A DNA stretch of 18,157 bases from Bacteroidota bacterium (GCA_023391895.1 JAEWAC010000360.1:1-18157), one strand, 5' to 3'; shown: positions 1 through 5,170, numbered from the stretch's first letter. Numbers and translations: made by a program. Notes: generated by a model not told the origin, from the letters alone.

Positions 1-734
1 ATATTCAGCCCAACGGACTGCTGGACTGGGCCGGCAATTTTGCCCACATGCTGGGATACGAAGATGAGGGTTTTAAAGAGTTGATGCGGTTGTACATGAC
101 CATCCATGCCGACCACGAAGGCGGTAACGTATCGGCCCACACCACGCACCTGGTGGGTTCTGCCCTGAGCGATCCTTATTTGAGCTATGCCGCGGGTATG
201 AACGGTCTGGCGGGTCCTTTACACGGCCTGGCCAACCAGGAGGTGATCAAATGGATTTTTGAAATGCGGGAAGAGCTGAAAACAGAAAGCCCCACCCAGG
301 AGCAGATAGCGGATTACGTAAGGAAAACACTGGAAGCCGGTAAGGTAGTGCCGGGTTATGGTCATGCCGTGCTGCGCAAAACCGATCCCCGGTTTTCGGC
401 CCAGATGGAGTTTGGCAAAAAGCACATGCCCGATGATCCGCTGGTGCAAACCGTTTGGAATATTTACGAAGCTGTACCGCCCATTTTGCAGTCGCTGGGT
501 AAGATCAAAAACCCATGGCCCAACGTGGATGCGCATAGCGGTGCCTTGTTGGTGCACTACGGCATGGTGGAATATGAGTTTTACACCGTATTGTTTGCGG
601 TAAGCCGCTCGCTGGGTGTTCTGGCCAGCCTGTGCTGGGATCGGGCTTTAGGATTCCCGCTGGAGCGTCCTAAGTCGGTCACTACCGAACTGGTGAAGAA
701 ATGGCTGAAAGGCGAAGATGAAATTTGGGAGTAA
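1..734 (+). CDS. gltA: Citrate synthase, C-terminal part (5' truncated by window edge)
   Basis: Condenses acetyl-CoA with oxaloacetate to citrate in the cytoplasm, the entry step of the TCA cycle. The frame is open from base 3, so the gene begins outside the window; 243 residues are visible. The three catalytic residues of the family can be placed: His in GPLHGLANQEV (codon at 222), His in GYGHAVLRKTDPR (codon at 363) and Asp in NVDAHSG (codon at 528). The motifs match the mitochondrial-type enzyme closely, more so than the short hexameric enzymes of enterobacteria, and this form is found in Bacteroidota. The ATG at 48 lies inside the conserved fold and is not the start. The product is intact to its stop and is followed by a hairpin at 743-761 and a strong terminator at 802-848. 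Family call is near certain; the symbol is by homology. Confidence 0.96.
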   Translation, partial: IQPNGLLDWAGNFAHMLGYEDEGFKELMRLYMTIHADHEGGNVSAHTTHLVGSALSDPYLSYAAGMNGLAGPLHGLANQEVIKWIFEMREELKTESPTQEQIADYVRKTLEAGKVVPGYGHAVLRKTDPRFSAQMEFGKKHMPDDPLVQTVWNIYEAVPPILQSLGKIKNPWPNVDAHSGALLVHYGMVEYEFYTVLFAVSRSLGVLASLCWDRALGFPLERPKSVTTELVKKWLKGEDEIWE

Positions 735-742
735 GGCCCCCC

Positions 743-761
743 GTTCCCCTGAAGGGGGAAC
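743..761 (+). repeat. GTTCCCC/GGGGAAC hairpin after citrate synthase
   Basis: Seven-base perfect inverted repeat (743-749 with 755-761, loop TGAAG) starting 9 bases after the stop codon. No T run follows, so it is probably not the terminator. It may be a 3'-end stabilising hairpin or a copy of a dispersed palindrome. Confidence 0.5.
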
Positions 762-801
762 TTAAGTCAGTGAAGTTTTATTGGTTTGATTATACCTTGA
801 T

Positions 802-848
802 ACAGGAGTCGTAAAGATGGATTGTCTTTGCGGCTCCTGTTTGTTTTA
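802..848 (+). terminator. Rho-independent terminator of citrate synthase
   Basis: Sixteen-base stem (802-817 with 825-840) with two G-U pairs, loop TGGATTG, followed by TTGTTTTA. It lies about 70 bases after the citrate synthase stop. Confidence 0.85.
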
Positions 849-914
849 GGGCGGCCCCTCCCCAGTGGAGAGGTAGGCCGGGCAATGAATGTTGTTTCAG
901 CTTTGATAGTGACG

Positions 915-928
915 TATGGGCTTTTGAA
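915..928 (-). repeat. TTCAAAANCCCATA unit, copy 1
   Basis: Inverted copy: plus strand reads TATGGGCTTTTGAA, a perfect match to the consensus with N = G. Confidence 0.6.
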
Positions 929-942
929 TGTTTTTCAGCTAT

Positions 943-975
943 AGTTGACGGTTGACAGATGACAGTTGACAGCAG
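943..975 (+). repeat. Four 7-base tandem units (RGTTGAC type) plus AGCAG
   Basis: Units AGTTGAC, GGTTGAC, AGATGAC and AGTTGAC are directly adjacent and end in AGCAG. The same architecture occurs at 4361-4393. Confidence 0.75.
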
Positions 976-983
976 TGAACTTC

Positions 984-997
984 TTCAAAAGCCCATA
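984..997 (+). repeat. TTCAAAANCCCATA unit, copy 2
   Basis: Perfect match with N = G, preceded by CTTC as in copy 4 at 1374. Confidence 0.6.
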
Positions 998-1057
998 TCG
1001 GTTTGCAAAGTAATTCTCTGTTTCTAAAGCTATTCCAATCAATGAAAAACTCTTCCC

Positions 1058-1088
1058 CTGTCATGCCGAACTTGTGTCGGCAGGACAG
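1058..1088 (+). repeat. Nested palindrome CTGTC..GCCGA..TCGGC..GACAG
   Basis: CTGTC (1058-1062) pairs with GACAG (1084-1088), and inside it GCCGA (1065-1069) pairs with TCGGC (1077-1081). It resembles REP-like intergenic palindromes and is related to the element at 1231-1255. Confidence 0.6.
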
Positions 1089-1230
1089 GCAACTTCAAGC
1101 ATCTTTTCCTTTGTGTTCCTTGGTGCCTTTGGGTCTTGGTGGCCCCAAACCACCTCTTTCAAAAATTTACACTCCCTTACCTGAAAGCTTGATGTTGATT
1201 CAGTTCTTTAAAAGTCCCTATAGCTGGAGA

Positions 1231-1255
1231 TGCCGAAACGAGTTCGGCAGGACAG
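1231..1255 (+). repeat. Palindrome GCCGAA/TTCGGC ending GACAGG
   Basis: GCCGAA (1232-1237) pairs with TTCGGC (1243-1248), then AGGACAGG. It shares ATGCCGAA and CGGCAGGACAGG with the element at 1058. Confidence 0.6.
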
Positions 1256-1313
1256 GTGCGAGGCGTTATGGAATAACAAACCCTCTGAGCAGGTAAGCGC
1301 CAGGTAAACTTCT

Positions 1314-1327
1314 TTCAAAAGCCCATA
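1314..1327 (+). repeat. TTCAAAANCCCATA unit, copy 3
   Basis: Perfect match with N = G. A looser relative (TTTAAAAGTCCCTATA) lies upstream at 1207-1222. Confidence 0.6.
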
Positions 1328-1373
1328 GGCAACATTTCAACCACTAAACCTTTCAACTTCAACTATCAACTTC

Positions 1374-1387
1374 TTCAAAATCCCATA
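1374..1387 (+). repeat. TTCAAAANCCCATA unit, copy 4
   Basis: Perfect match with N = T, 46 bases after copy 3. The gap is filled by a TTTCAAC-like tandem. Confidence 0.6.
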
Positions 1388-1497
1388 TCAATTGCGCAGG
1401 AATGCAGGGAAGATTAGGTGGTTGAAAATTGCACCCCGGCTGCAGTTGTTAGGGGCGGTGTTATGATCAGGCGGCTAGAAAGGCTGTAACTTCTGAG

Positions 1498-1521
1498 ATC
1501 CCTCCTCCGTCGGGATGACAG
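1498..1521 (+). repeat. Palindrome ATCCC/GGGAT ending GACAGG
   Basis: ATCCC (1498-1502) pairs with GGGAT (1512-1516) around TCCTCCGTC, then GACAGG, the same 3' end as the palindromes at 1058 and 1231. Confidence 0.5.
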
Positions 1522-1566
1522 GCAAGAGGACTTTAAAAAAGCAGTCATTTTAAAAACACCAACTCT

Positions 1567-1580
1567 TTCAAAACCCCATA
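1567..1580 (+). repeat. TTCAAAANCCCATA unit, copy 5
   Basis: Perfect match with N = C, identical to the inverted copy at 4263-4276. Confidence 0.6.
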
Positions 1581-1702
1581 TGCTTTTTACGAATCCGTGA
1601 AATCCGTTTCAAATCTGTGCAATCTGTGATCCAACTCGTGAACTGGTAAACAGGTGAACTCGAGAACTTTAAACCTTAAACTCCTCAAAAGCGACAGGGT
1701 GT

Positions 1703-2047
1703 CTAAAAGAAATGATCCAGGGCTTTCAGGCTGATGGGCTTTTCCCAAATGGTTAGTTTGGAGCCATCCAGGTTGGCCGGCATCGTAGGCCGGAAGGCAC
1801 TGATCAAATGAAAGTGGGTGTTTGGAAACTTCTGGTACATTTCGGGCAGGTAGTCCCAGCCCAGGCCATCGGGCAGGTTGTAGTCAATAAACAGGTAATC
1901 CGGTGCAATTTCACTGAGCCGGTTCATGCCATCGGCCAACGTGTGGGCAATGTAGACTTCGTAATTTTTGCGCAGAAAATAGGCTTTCATTAAAAGGCAT
2001 AAATCCACTTCGTCATCTATTATCAGCACTTTCTTCCTCATTATCAT
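1703..2047 (-). CDS. Single-domain response regulator (CheY-like receiver)
   Basis: Stand-alone receiver domain, 114 residues, with no output domain; it probably works in a phosphorelay or by protein contact in the cytoplasm. The acidic pair is Asp11-Asp12, the phospho-acceptor Asp55 (FIDYNLPDG), the switch residue Ser83 and the conserved Lys103-Pro104 (WEKP). The start could equally be the second Met, six bases downstream (2041). Its opening IIDDEVDLCLLMK resembles IIDDDRDMCLLLK of the sigma-54 regulator at 6888, so the two may be paralogues serving connected pathways. It is divergent from the YtxH operon, with a TGGTAT promoter candidate at 2086. No kinase is adjacent, so the partner is unknown. 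Confidence 0.92.
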   Translation of the reverse strand: MIMRKKVLIIDDEVDLCLLMKAYFLRKNYEVYIAHTLADGMNRLSEIAPDYLFIDYNLPDGLGWDYLPEMYQKFPNTHFHLISAFRPTMPANLDGSKLTIWEKPISLKALDHFF

Positions 2048-2065
2048 ATGCTTACATCCAGACTT

Positions 2066-2086
2066 AAACGTATAATTATCATACCA
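2066..2086 (-). promoter_or_regulatory. Candidate promoter (TGGTAT) of the receiver gene
   Basis: Minus strand reads TGGTATGATAATTATA; the GG is 37 bases before the first start codon. The first 9 bases are identical to the divergent promoter at 2195. Confidence 0.4.
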
Positions 2087-2136
2087 GTTTAGCCGAAATT
2101 AAAAAATTATACTAATCAATCCGAAAATCTTATCCA

Positions 2137-2155
2137 TGTAGATAATTTTACACAT
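2137..2155. promoter_or_regulatory. Shared 19-base upstream element TGTAGATAATTTTACNCAT
   Basis: Lies between the divergent receiver and YtxH promoters, 58 bases before the TGG at 2195. It contains an imperfect dyad, GTA.A....T.TAC. The same element stands at 17158-17176, 59 bases before another TGGTAT. Confidence 0.5.
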
Positions 2156-2194
2156 CAGTTAGATAACAGAATTACCGCTTAAATGTCTATTCTT

Positions 2195-2220
2195 TGGTAT
2201 GATTATTTAAACACTAGTTA
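2195..2220 (+). promoter_or_regulatory. Candidate promoter (TGGTAT) of the YtxH operon
   Basis: TGGTATGATTATTTAAACAC followed by TAGTTA. The GG is 59 bases before the YtxH ATG. A TTTG (2193-2196) with TAGTTA 18 bases later could alternatively serve as a Bacteroidota -33/-7 promoter. Confidence 0.4.
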
Positions 2221-2255
2221 CAAAAGTTTTTTGCTCATCTTAAATACGCAGAATT

Positions 2256-2492
2256 ATGACTACAAAATCAAAAGTAATTTTAGGTTTGGTTGGCGCAGCA
2301 GCAGCCGGTGTATTAGTAGGTTTATTACTGGCCCCGGAGAAAGGAACTGATTTAAGAAAAAATATTGGTAAAACAGCCGGTGACTGGGCCGACCACCTGA
2401 CCGACCTGTTTGCCAATGCAAAAGGCGAACTTTCTAACCTGGGAAGAAAAGCTTCCAAAGGAGCTAGCAACATGTCAGAAAACTATAGCTAA
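2256..2492 (+). CDS. YtxH-domain small membrane protein
   Basis: A 78-residue protein with an N-terminal membrane segment (about residues 7-26, rich in Gly and Ala) ending in the family signature LLLAPEKGTDLRKNI, then an amphipathic, Lys-rich cytoplasmic tail. YtxH proteins are general-stress proteins whose biochemical role is unclear. It is the first gene of a three-gene unit, but a good terminator hairpin (2498-2534) follows at once, so it is probably made in excess over the two genes behind it. Size and motif fit the family well; the stress role is known for relatives only. Confidence 0.88.
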   Translation: MTTKSKVILGLVGAAAAGVLVGLLLAPEKGTDLRKNIGKTAGDWADHLTDLFANAKGELSNLGRKASKGASNMSENYS

Positions 2493-2497
2493 TCCAA

Positions 2498-2534
2498 AAA
2501 AAGCAGGTTGCCTTAAAACCTGCTTTTTGTTTTT
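2498..2534 (+). terminator. Terminator/attenuator between YtxH and holin-like genes
   Basis: AAAAAGCAGGTT (2498-2509) pairs with AACCTGCTTTTT (2517-2528), followed by GTTTTT. The next gene starts only 20 bases after the T run, leaving no room for a promoter, so readthrough is implied. Confidence 0.8.
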
Positions 2535-2554
2535 CCTCAAACCCCCATCTGCTC

Positions 2555-2896
2555 ATGGAAGATTTAAAAACAAGCGCCCAGCATCTAAAGGATCATGTAG
2601 GTGATTATGTGAAAACCTACCTTGAAATTACAAAAGCAAAAGTCACCCAAAGTGCTTCTACGGCGGCCTCCGGTGCCGCCATTGGTATTGCAGCCCTGGT
2701 GTTGGGTATTTTCTTTTTGTTTTTTGTATTCTGCGGCCTGGCCTTATGGCTGGGGTCCCTGTTCAATAGCAACGCGGCCGGTTTTTTTGCCGTAGCCGGT
2801 TTGTTTCTGTTGCTGATCGTACTGATTTTTGCTTTGCGCAAAAAAGTAATTGTGCCCATGATTCGTAATTCCATTATCAGCAAAGTATATGAGTAG
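2555..2896 (+). CDS. Holin-X/YqjE-like membrane protein
   Basis: 113 residues: an amphipathic N-terminal helix (residues 1-40), two hydrophobic segments (about 43-68 and 75-93) joined by a short loop, and a basic C-terminus. This is the layout of the putative Actinobacterial Holin-X family, which includes E. coli YqjE. Despite the name, these chromosomal proteins are not phage lysis proteins; they sit in the inner membrane and accompany YqjD/YtxH-like partners. The gene overlaps the next by 8 bases, so the two are translationally coupled. Family assignment is good; function is unknown. Confidence 0.82.
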   Translation: MEDLKTSAQHLKDHVGDYVKTYLEITKAKVTQSASTAASGAAIGIAALVLGIFFLFFVFCGLALWLGSLFNSNAAGFFAVAGLFLLLIVLIFALRKKVIVPMIRNSIISKVYE

Positions 2897-3326
2897 AATA
2901 AAAAATTATGAGGACCTGGAAGCAGAAAAGCTGCGGTTGATGGCGGTTTTAAAAAACCATGAGGAAGCCATTAAGTCCGACATGGCCGGTGTAAGGGAAG
3001 GCCTGCGGCCGGTAAGCAATGCCGTTAATGTAATCAACAAAATGGCGACCCGCGATAATAGTGGACCGGTCATGAACTTTGGGCTGGAGATGGGCATTGA
3101 TTTGCTGGTGCGCAGGTTTGTACTGAGAAGAGCCGGTTGGTTTGCCAAAATTGTGGTGCCTTACCTGGTTAAAAACTACTCCTCTCACATACTGGGCGAG
3201 GAAAAGCGGGAAGCTTTGCTGAACAAACTGCGGTCGCTTTTTAATAAAATACGGCCCAGGCCCGAAACCCAGCCACCACCTGCCACGGTGTACAGCCAGC
3301 AGGCCGGGCCAAAACACACACCCTGA
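2889..3326 (+). CDS. Conserved protein of the YtxH/Holin-X operon, function unknown
   Basis: 145 residues. The N-terminal part (1-45) is charged and probably helical (YEDLEAEKLRLMAVLKNHEE), the middle (about 60-105) is mildly hydrophobic (FGLEMGIDLLVRR, AKIVVPYLVKNYSSHIL), and the tail is Pro- and Gln-rich and probably disordered. It starts inside the upstream gene (ATG within the codons before its TAG), so it is coupled to it. Its place as third gene after a YtxH and a YqjE-like protein parallels YqjK in E. coli yqjDEK, but I see no sequence evidence for homology. A terminator follows at 3352. Confidence 0.8.
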   Translation: MSRIKNYEDLEAEKLRLMAVLKNHEEAIKSDMAGVREGLRPVSNAVNVINKMATRDNSGPVMNFGLEMGIDLLVRRFVLRRAGWFAKIVVPYLVKNYSSHILGEEKREALLNKLRSLFNKIRPRPETQPPPATVYSQQAGPKHTP

Positions 3327-3351
3327 AATTTTTTGTTGTTTTTATGTCCAG

Positions 3352-3389
3352 AAGCAGGCAATTGTTTGAACACACTGCCTGCTTTTTTT
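3352..3389 (+). terminator. Terminator of the 2256-3326 operon
   Basis: AAGCAGGCA (3352-3360) pairs with TGCCTGCTT (3376-3384), followed by a run of T. Confidence 0.85.
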
Positions 3390-3732
3390 ATGTAGTAACC
3401 AGCCGGTTTTGCTGTAAGCCTGGCGTACCACCCTAGCAGCATGGCTTCTGCATAGGCAGCATTTGGCCGGCCGTTGTGTTACTGCTCTAATTGATCCAAC
3501 CAGATGGCTGCATAGATTTTAGGGTAGAGGTGAGGCGTTGGCTGAAAGAAACCCGGGCGGTATTGGGCTGGCGGTTGCTGTACGGCTGTGGTAAGAGGGC
3601 GGTTCTGCATCCGCAACCCAAAGGCTGGTGATGGGATTACATAATGTTTTGATGTAGAAGATATTCCGCCTCCGGGCAGCAGTTTGAGGAAAATATTTCG
3701 TATAAAACAACTTTGTTACGCTTTGGCAAAAC
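3390..3732. other. Intergenic stretch with no recognisable gene
   Basis: No supported coding frame. A minus-strand frame at 3519-3749 lacks any family likeness and promoter. A GGCCGGCC palindrome occurs near 3466. TGTAGAAGATATTCC at 3653 resembles the 19-base element at 2137 at 11 of 15 positions, which is weak. Confidence 0.5.
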
Positions 3733-3754
3733 AGGCACTGTTTTTTCATTTACT
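3733..3754 (+). promoter_or_regulatory. Candidate promoter (AGGCAC) of the 81-aa protein gene
   Basis: AGGCACTGTTTTTTCA with TACTAGTTAAAC downstream; the GG is 49 bases before the ATG. A second TGGCAA lies at 3724. Confidence 0.35.
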
Positions 3755-3783
3755 AGTTAAACTAATTACTTAAATAATTGGTT

Positions 3784-4029
3784 ATGAATAGAGAATCACA
3801 AGATCCCCGCCGGCCAAACGGTCCCAAGATTGAAGGTAACAACCAGCCCGATATGACACCGAGAAGAGAAGGTGGAGACGATTCTTTGGCGGAAGCATCG
3901 CCCACGGACAGCAGGGCTGATGAAAAAGTAATAGTGAATGAGCAAAGGGAAGATAAGACAGTAAATATTCCTTCTCAAACTGCGGTTAATACAAGCGAGC
4001 AGACGGGCAATGATGAAGAAGTACTTTAA
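3784..4029 (+). CDS. Small disordered hydrophilic protein
   Basis: 81 residues, almost without hydrophobic stretches and rich in Asp, Glu, Asn, Arg, Ser and Pro (for example PRREGGDDSLAEAS), so probably intrinsically disordered and cytoplasmic. I recognise no family. The ATG at 3784 is preferred over an in-frame TTG six bases upstream. A promoter candidate at 3733 and a terminator at 4084-4149 frame it as a single-gene unit. The composition recalls hydrophilin-like stress proteins, but that is only a resemblance. Confidence 0.65.
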   Translation: MNRESQDPRRPNGPKIEGNNQPDMTPRREGGDDSLAEASPTDSRADEKVIVNEQREDKTVNIPSQTAVNTSEQTGNDEEVL

Positions 4030-4083
4030 TAGCAGCGAAGAAGGGTGACTGGAACAAGACGGAAAGAAGGGATTTAGAAAATT

Positions 4084-4149
4084 AACCTCCCGGTTTAAGT
4101 GCGATTGTAGGTGGATGTGATAAAGGATGTAGCCGGGAGGTTTTTTTAT
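4084..4149 (+). terminator. Terminator of the 81-aa protein gene
   Basis: AACCTCCCGG (4084-4093) pairs perfectly with CCGGGAGGTT (4133-4142), followed by a T run. The 39-base loop is unusually long. Confidence 0.75.
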
Positions 4150-4192
4150 TGCCATTACAGTAAGTATATGTCATCTATAAGTTGGGTTTGTG

Positions 4193-4229
4193 TAAATGCC
4201 TGGTAAGTTGCCAGGCATTTATCTTTTTG
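4193..4229 (+). terminator. Second, orphan terminator
   Basis: TAAATGCCTGG (4193-4203) pairs perfectly with CCAGGCATTTA (4211-4221), then TCTTTTTG. No gene lies between it and the terminator at 4084-4149, so it is either a back-up or the end of an unrecognised short RNA. Confidence 0.75.
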
Positions 4230-4262
4230 TACCTGTACAGCCGTTGGGCGCTTTGTGCCTGA

Positions 4263-4276
4263 TATGGGGTTTTGAA
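4263..4276 (-). repeat. TTCAAAANCCCATA unit, copy 6
   Basis: Plus strand reads TATGGGGTTTTGAA, the exact inverse of the copy at 1567-1580. It lies 84 bases before the heptamer array at 4361. Confidence 0.6.
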
Positions 4277-4360
4277 CCATTTAGAGATGATTGGGGTCTC
4301 AAGCTGGAAGCAGAGCTGTAGTTGTACTTATACGAAACGGTTATCCGTTTTATAACTTGG

Positions 4361-4393
4361 CATTGACCATTGACCATTCACCATTGACAGCAG
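4361..4393 (+). repeat. Four 7-base tandem units (CATTGAC) plus AGCAG
   Basis: CATTGAC, CATTGAC, CATTCAC, CATTGAC, then AGCAG. Same period, copy number and 3' cap as the array at 943-975. Confidence 0.8.
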
Positions 4394-4444
4394 AATTTCA
4401 TAAAGCTGAAAACAATTGAGTATCATCCGCCGGTACCCGGACAT

Positions 4445-4473
4445 AAAAAAGGTGTAGTTGACTCCTACACCTT
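4445..4473 (-). terminator. Terminator of the DUF1328 gene
   Basis: On the minus strand AAGGTGTAG pairs with CTACACCTT, followed by TTTTT, 36 bases after the stop codon. Confidence 0.85.
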
Positions 4474-4508
4474 GCCTAAAAGAGAAAAAGTTGGAATTGC
4501 TATTACCA

Positions 4509-4676
4509 TTAATCCACTCTTCTGAAACCACCTGCAATCAATGAAAGTACAAACAGTACCAGGAAAATAAAGAATAAGATCTTAGCAATAGAAGCTGCAC
4601 CTGAAGCTACGCCGCCAAATCCGAAGATAGCGGCTATAATAGCAATCACTAAAAAAATAACTGTCCAACGTAACAT
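4509..4676 (-). CDS. DUF1328 (YtjA-like) small membrane protein
   Basis: 55 residues beginning MLRWTVIFLVIAIIAAIFGF, then a Gly/Ala-rich turn (GGVASGAASIAK), a second hydrophobic helix (ILFFIFLVLFVLSLIAGG) and a short basic end. The MLRW opening, the FGFGGVA turn and the length are the DUF1328 signature. These two-helix inner-membrane peptides are often induced by stress; their molecular role is not known. The gene is a single unit: promoter candidate TGGTAC at 4738 on the minus strand and its own terminator at 4445-4473. It resembles in size and style the lmo0937-type peptide at 12130. Confidence 0.92.
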   Translation of the reverse strand: MLRWTVIFLVIAIIAAIFGFGGVASGAASIAKILFFIFLVLFVLSLIAGGFRRVD

Positions 4677-4717
4677 ACACTAAGGTTTTATGGGTTAACA
4701 AATTTTCTATACCCATA

Positions 4718-4738
4718 TATTATTAAAAGACCGTACCA
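4718..4738 (-). promoter_or_regulatory. Candidate promoter (TGGTAC) of the DUF1328 gene
   Basis: Minus strand reads TGGTACGGTCTTTTAATAAT; the GG is 60 bases before the ATG. The divergent candidate at 4844 shares its first 9 bases. Confidence 0.4.
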
Positions 4739-4789
4739 TATTCTGATTTTTTTTGTTGTTTTTTGGAAACGTAATCCAGGTTTTTTTGA

Positions 4790-4801
4790 GGAATTAATTC
4801 C
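4790..4801. promoter_or_regulatory. Perfect 12-base palindrome between divergent promoters
   Basis: GGAATTAATTCC is centred 57 bases upstream of the TGG of the DUF1328 promoter and 48 bases upstream of the TGG at 4844. Possible operator or activator site. Confidence 0.35.
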
Positions 4802-4843
4802 CCTGTAATGCGCTATAGCACTAGCTTTTGGCTAAAGCAAAAA

Positions 4844-4867
4844 TGGTACGGTTTTGTCTCTTGTAAG
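4844..4867 (+). promoter_or_regulatory. Candidate promoter (TGGTAC) of the 4939 locus
   Basis: TGGTACGGTTTTGTCTCTTG followed by TAAG; the GG is 93 bases before the ATG at 4939, the longest such distance in the window. Confidence 0.35.
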
Positions 4868-4938
4868 CACGGATAGGTACAGCTTGTTGATACCTGCCGC
4901 AGCGAATAACCATTCTTGATCTTTTTATTGTAAGCAAT

Positions 4939-5133
4939 ATGAAAAAAAACGAACACCACAGGGCTTTTTATACCAGTACCCGGTTTAATACAGGAGTAAC
5001 CAGACCCGTGGCGCCGGTAGCTGGCCGCCAAGCGGCCAGTGGCAGAAGAAGCCCCGATCCTTCTTCTGTACTCCGTAGTGACCGTTATCCCATTCCTTCG
5101 TCTTTCGAATACCGGATGCGATCGGCAGAGTAA
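4939..5133 (+). CDS. Possible 64-aa Arg/Ser-rich protein, or structured RNA
   Basis: The frame encodes a basic, Arg- and Ser-rich peptide (start MKKNEHHRAFYTSTRF) without membrane segments or known family. The plus strand is favoured over a longer minus-strand frame (4813-5172) because a promoter candidate (4844) and a strong terminator (5171-5197) flank it in this direction. Two perfect hairpins lie inside it: 5021-5028 with 5032-5039, and 5043-5051 with 5060-5068. These could mean that the product is a structured RNA rather than a protein. I cannot decide between the two from one sequence. Confidence 0.4.
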   Translation: MKKNEHHRAFYTSTRFNTGVTRPVAPVAGRQAASGRRSPDPSSVLRSDRYPIPSSFEYRMRSAE

Positions 5134-5170
5134 GCATTTTCTCTTTTCACCCTTAACTATACCAACATAC

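Larger units (their letters stand above)
735..1702. repeat. Gene-free mosaic of degenerate short repeats
   Basis: This 968-base stretch has no convincing gene. It strings together different short repeat types: a 7-base tandem (943-975), a roughly 10-base CCTTTGTGTT-like tandem (about 1104-1145), a TTTCAAC-like tandem (about 1335-1374), a roughly 9-base AATCTGTG-like tandem (about 1592-1630) and an 8-base GGTGAACT-like tandem (1637-1676). Palindromes ending in GACAGG are interspersed. Copies of TTCAAAANCCCATA stand between the blocks. An open frame at 1003-1296 runs through these repeats and is not credible. Function unknown. Confidence 0.75.

Noticed and set aside
1003..1296. 97-codon open frame on the plus strand
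   Set aside because: It runs through two palindromic repeats and a tandem block, has no family likeness and no promoter or terminator of its own.
915..1580. CRISPR array, because a short unit recurs with different sequence between
   Set aside because: Spacing is irregular (tens to over 200 bases), one copy is inverted, the unit is only 14 bases, the intervening DNA is itself made of tandems, and no cas gene is in the window.
2555..2896. Prophage remnant, suggested by the holin-like gene
   Set aside because: Chromosomal Holin-X/YqjE proteins are common outside phages; no endolysin, integrase or structural genes are nearby.
3519..3749. 76-codon minus-strand frame
   Set aside because: Composition unlike a real protein, no promoter or terminator support, and it overlaps the promoter region of the 3784 gene.
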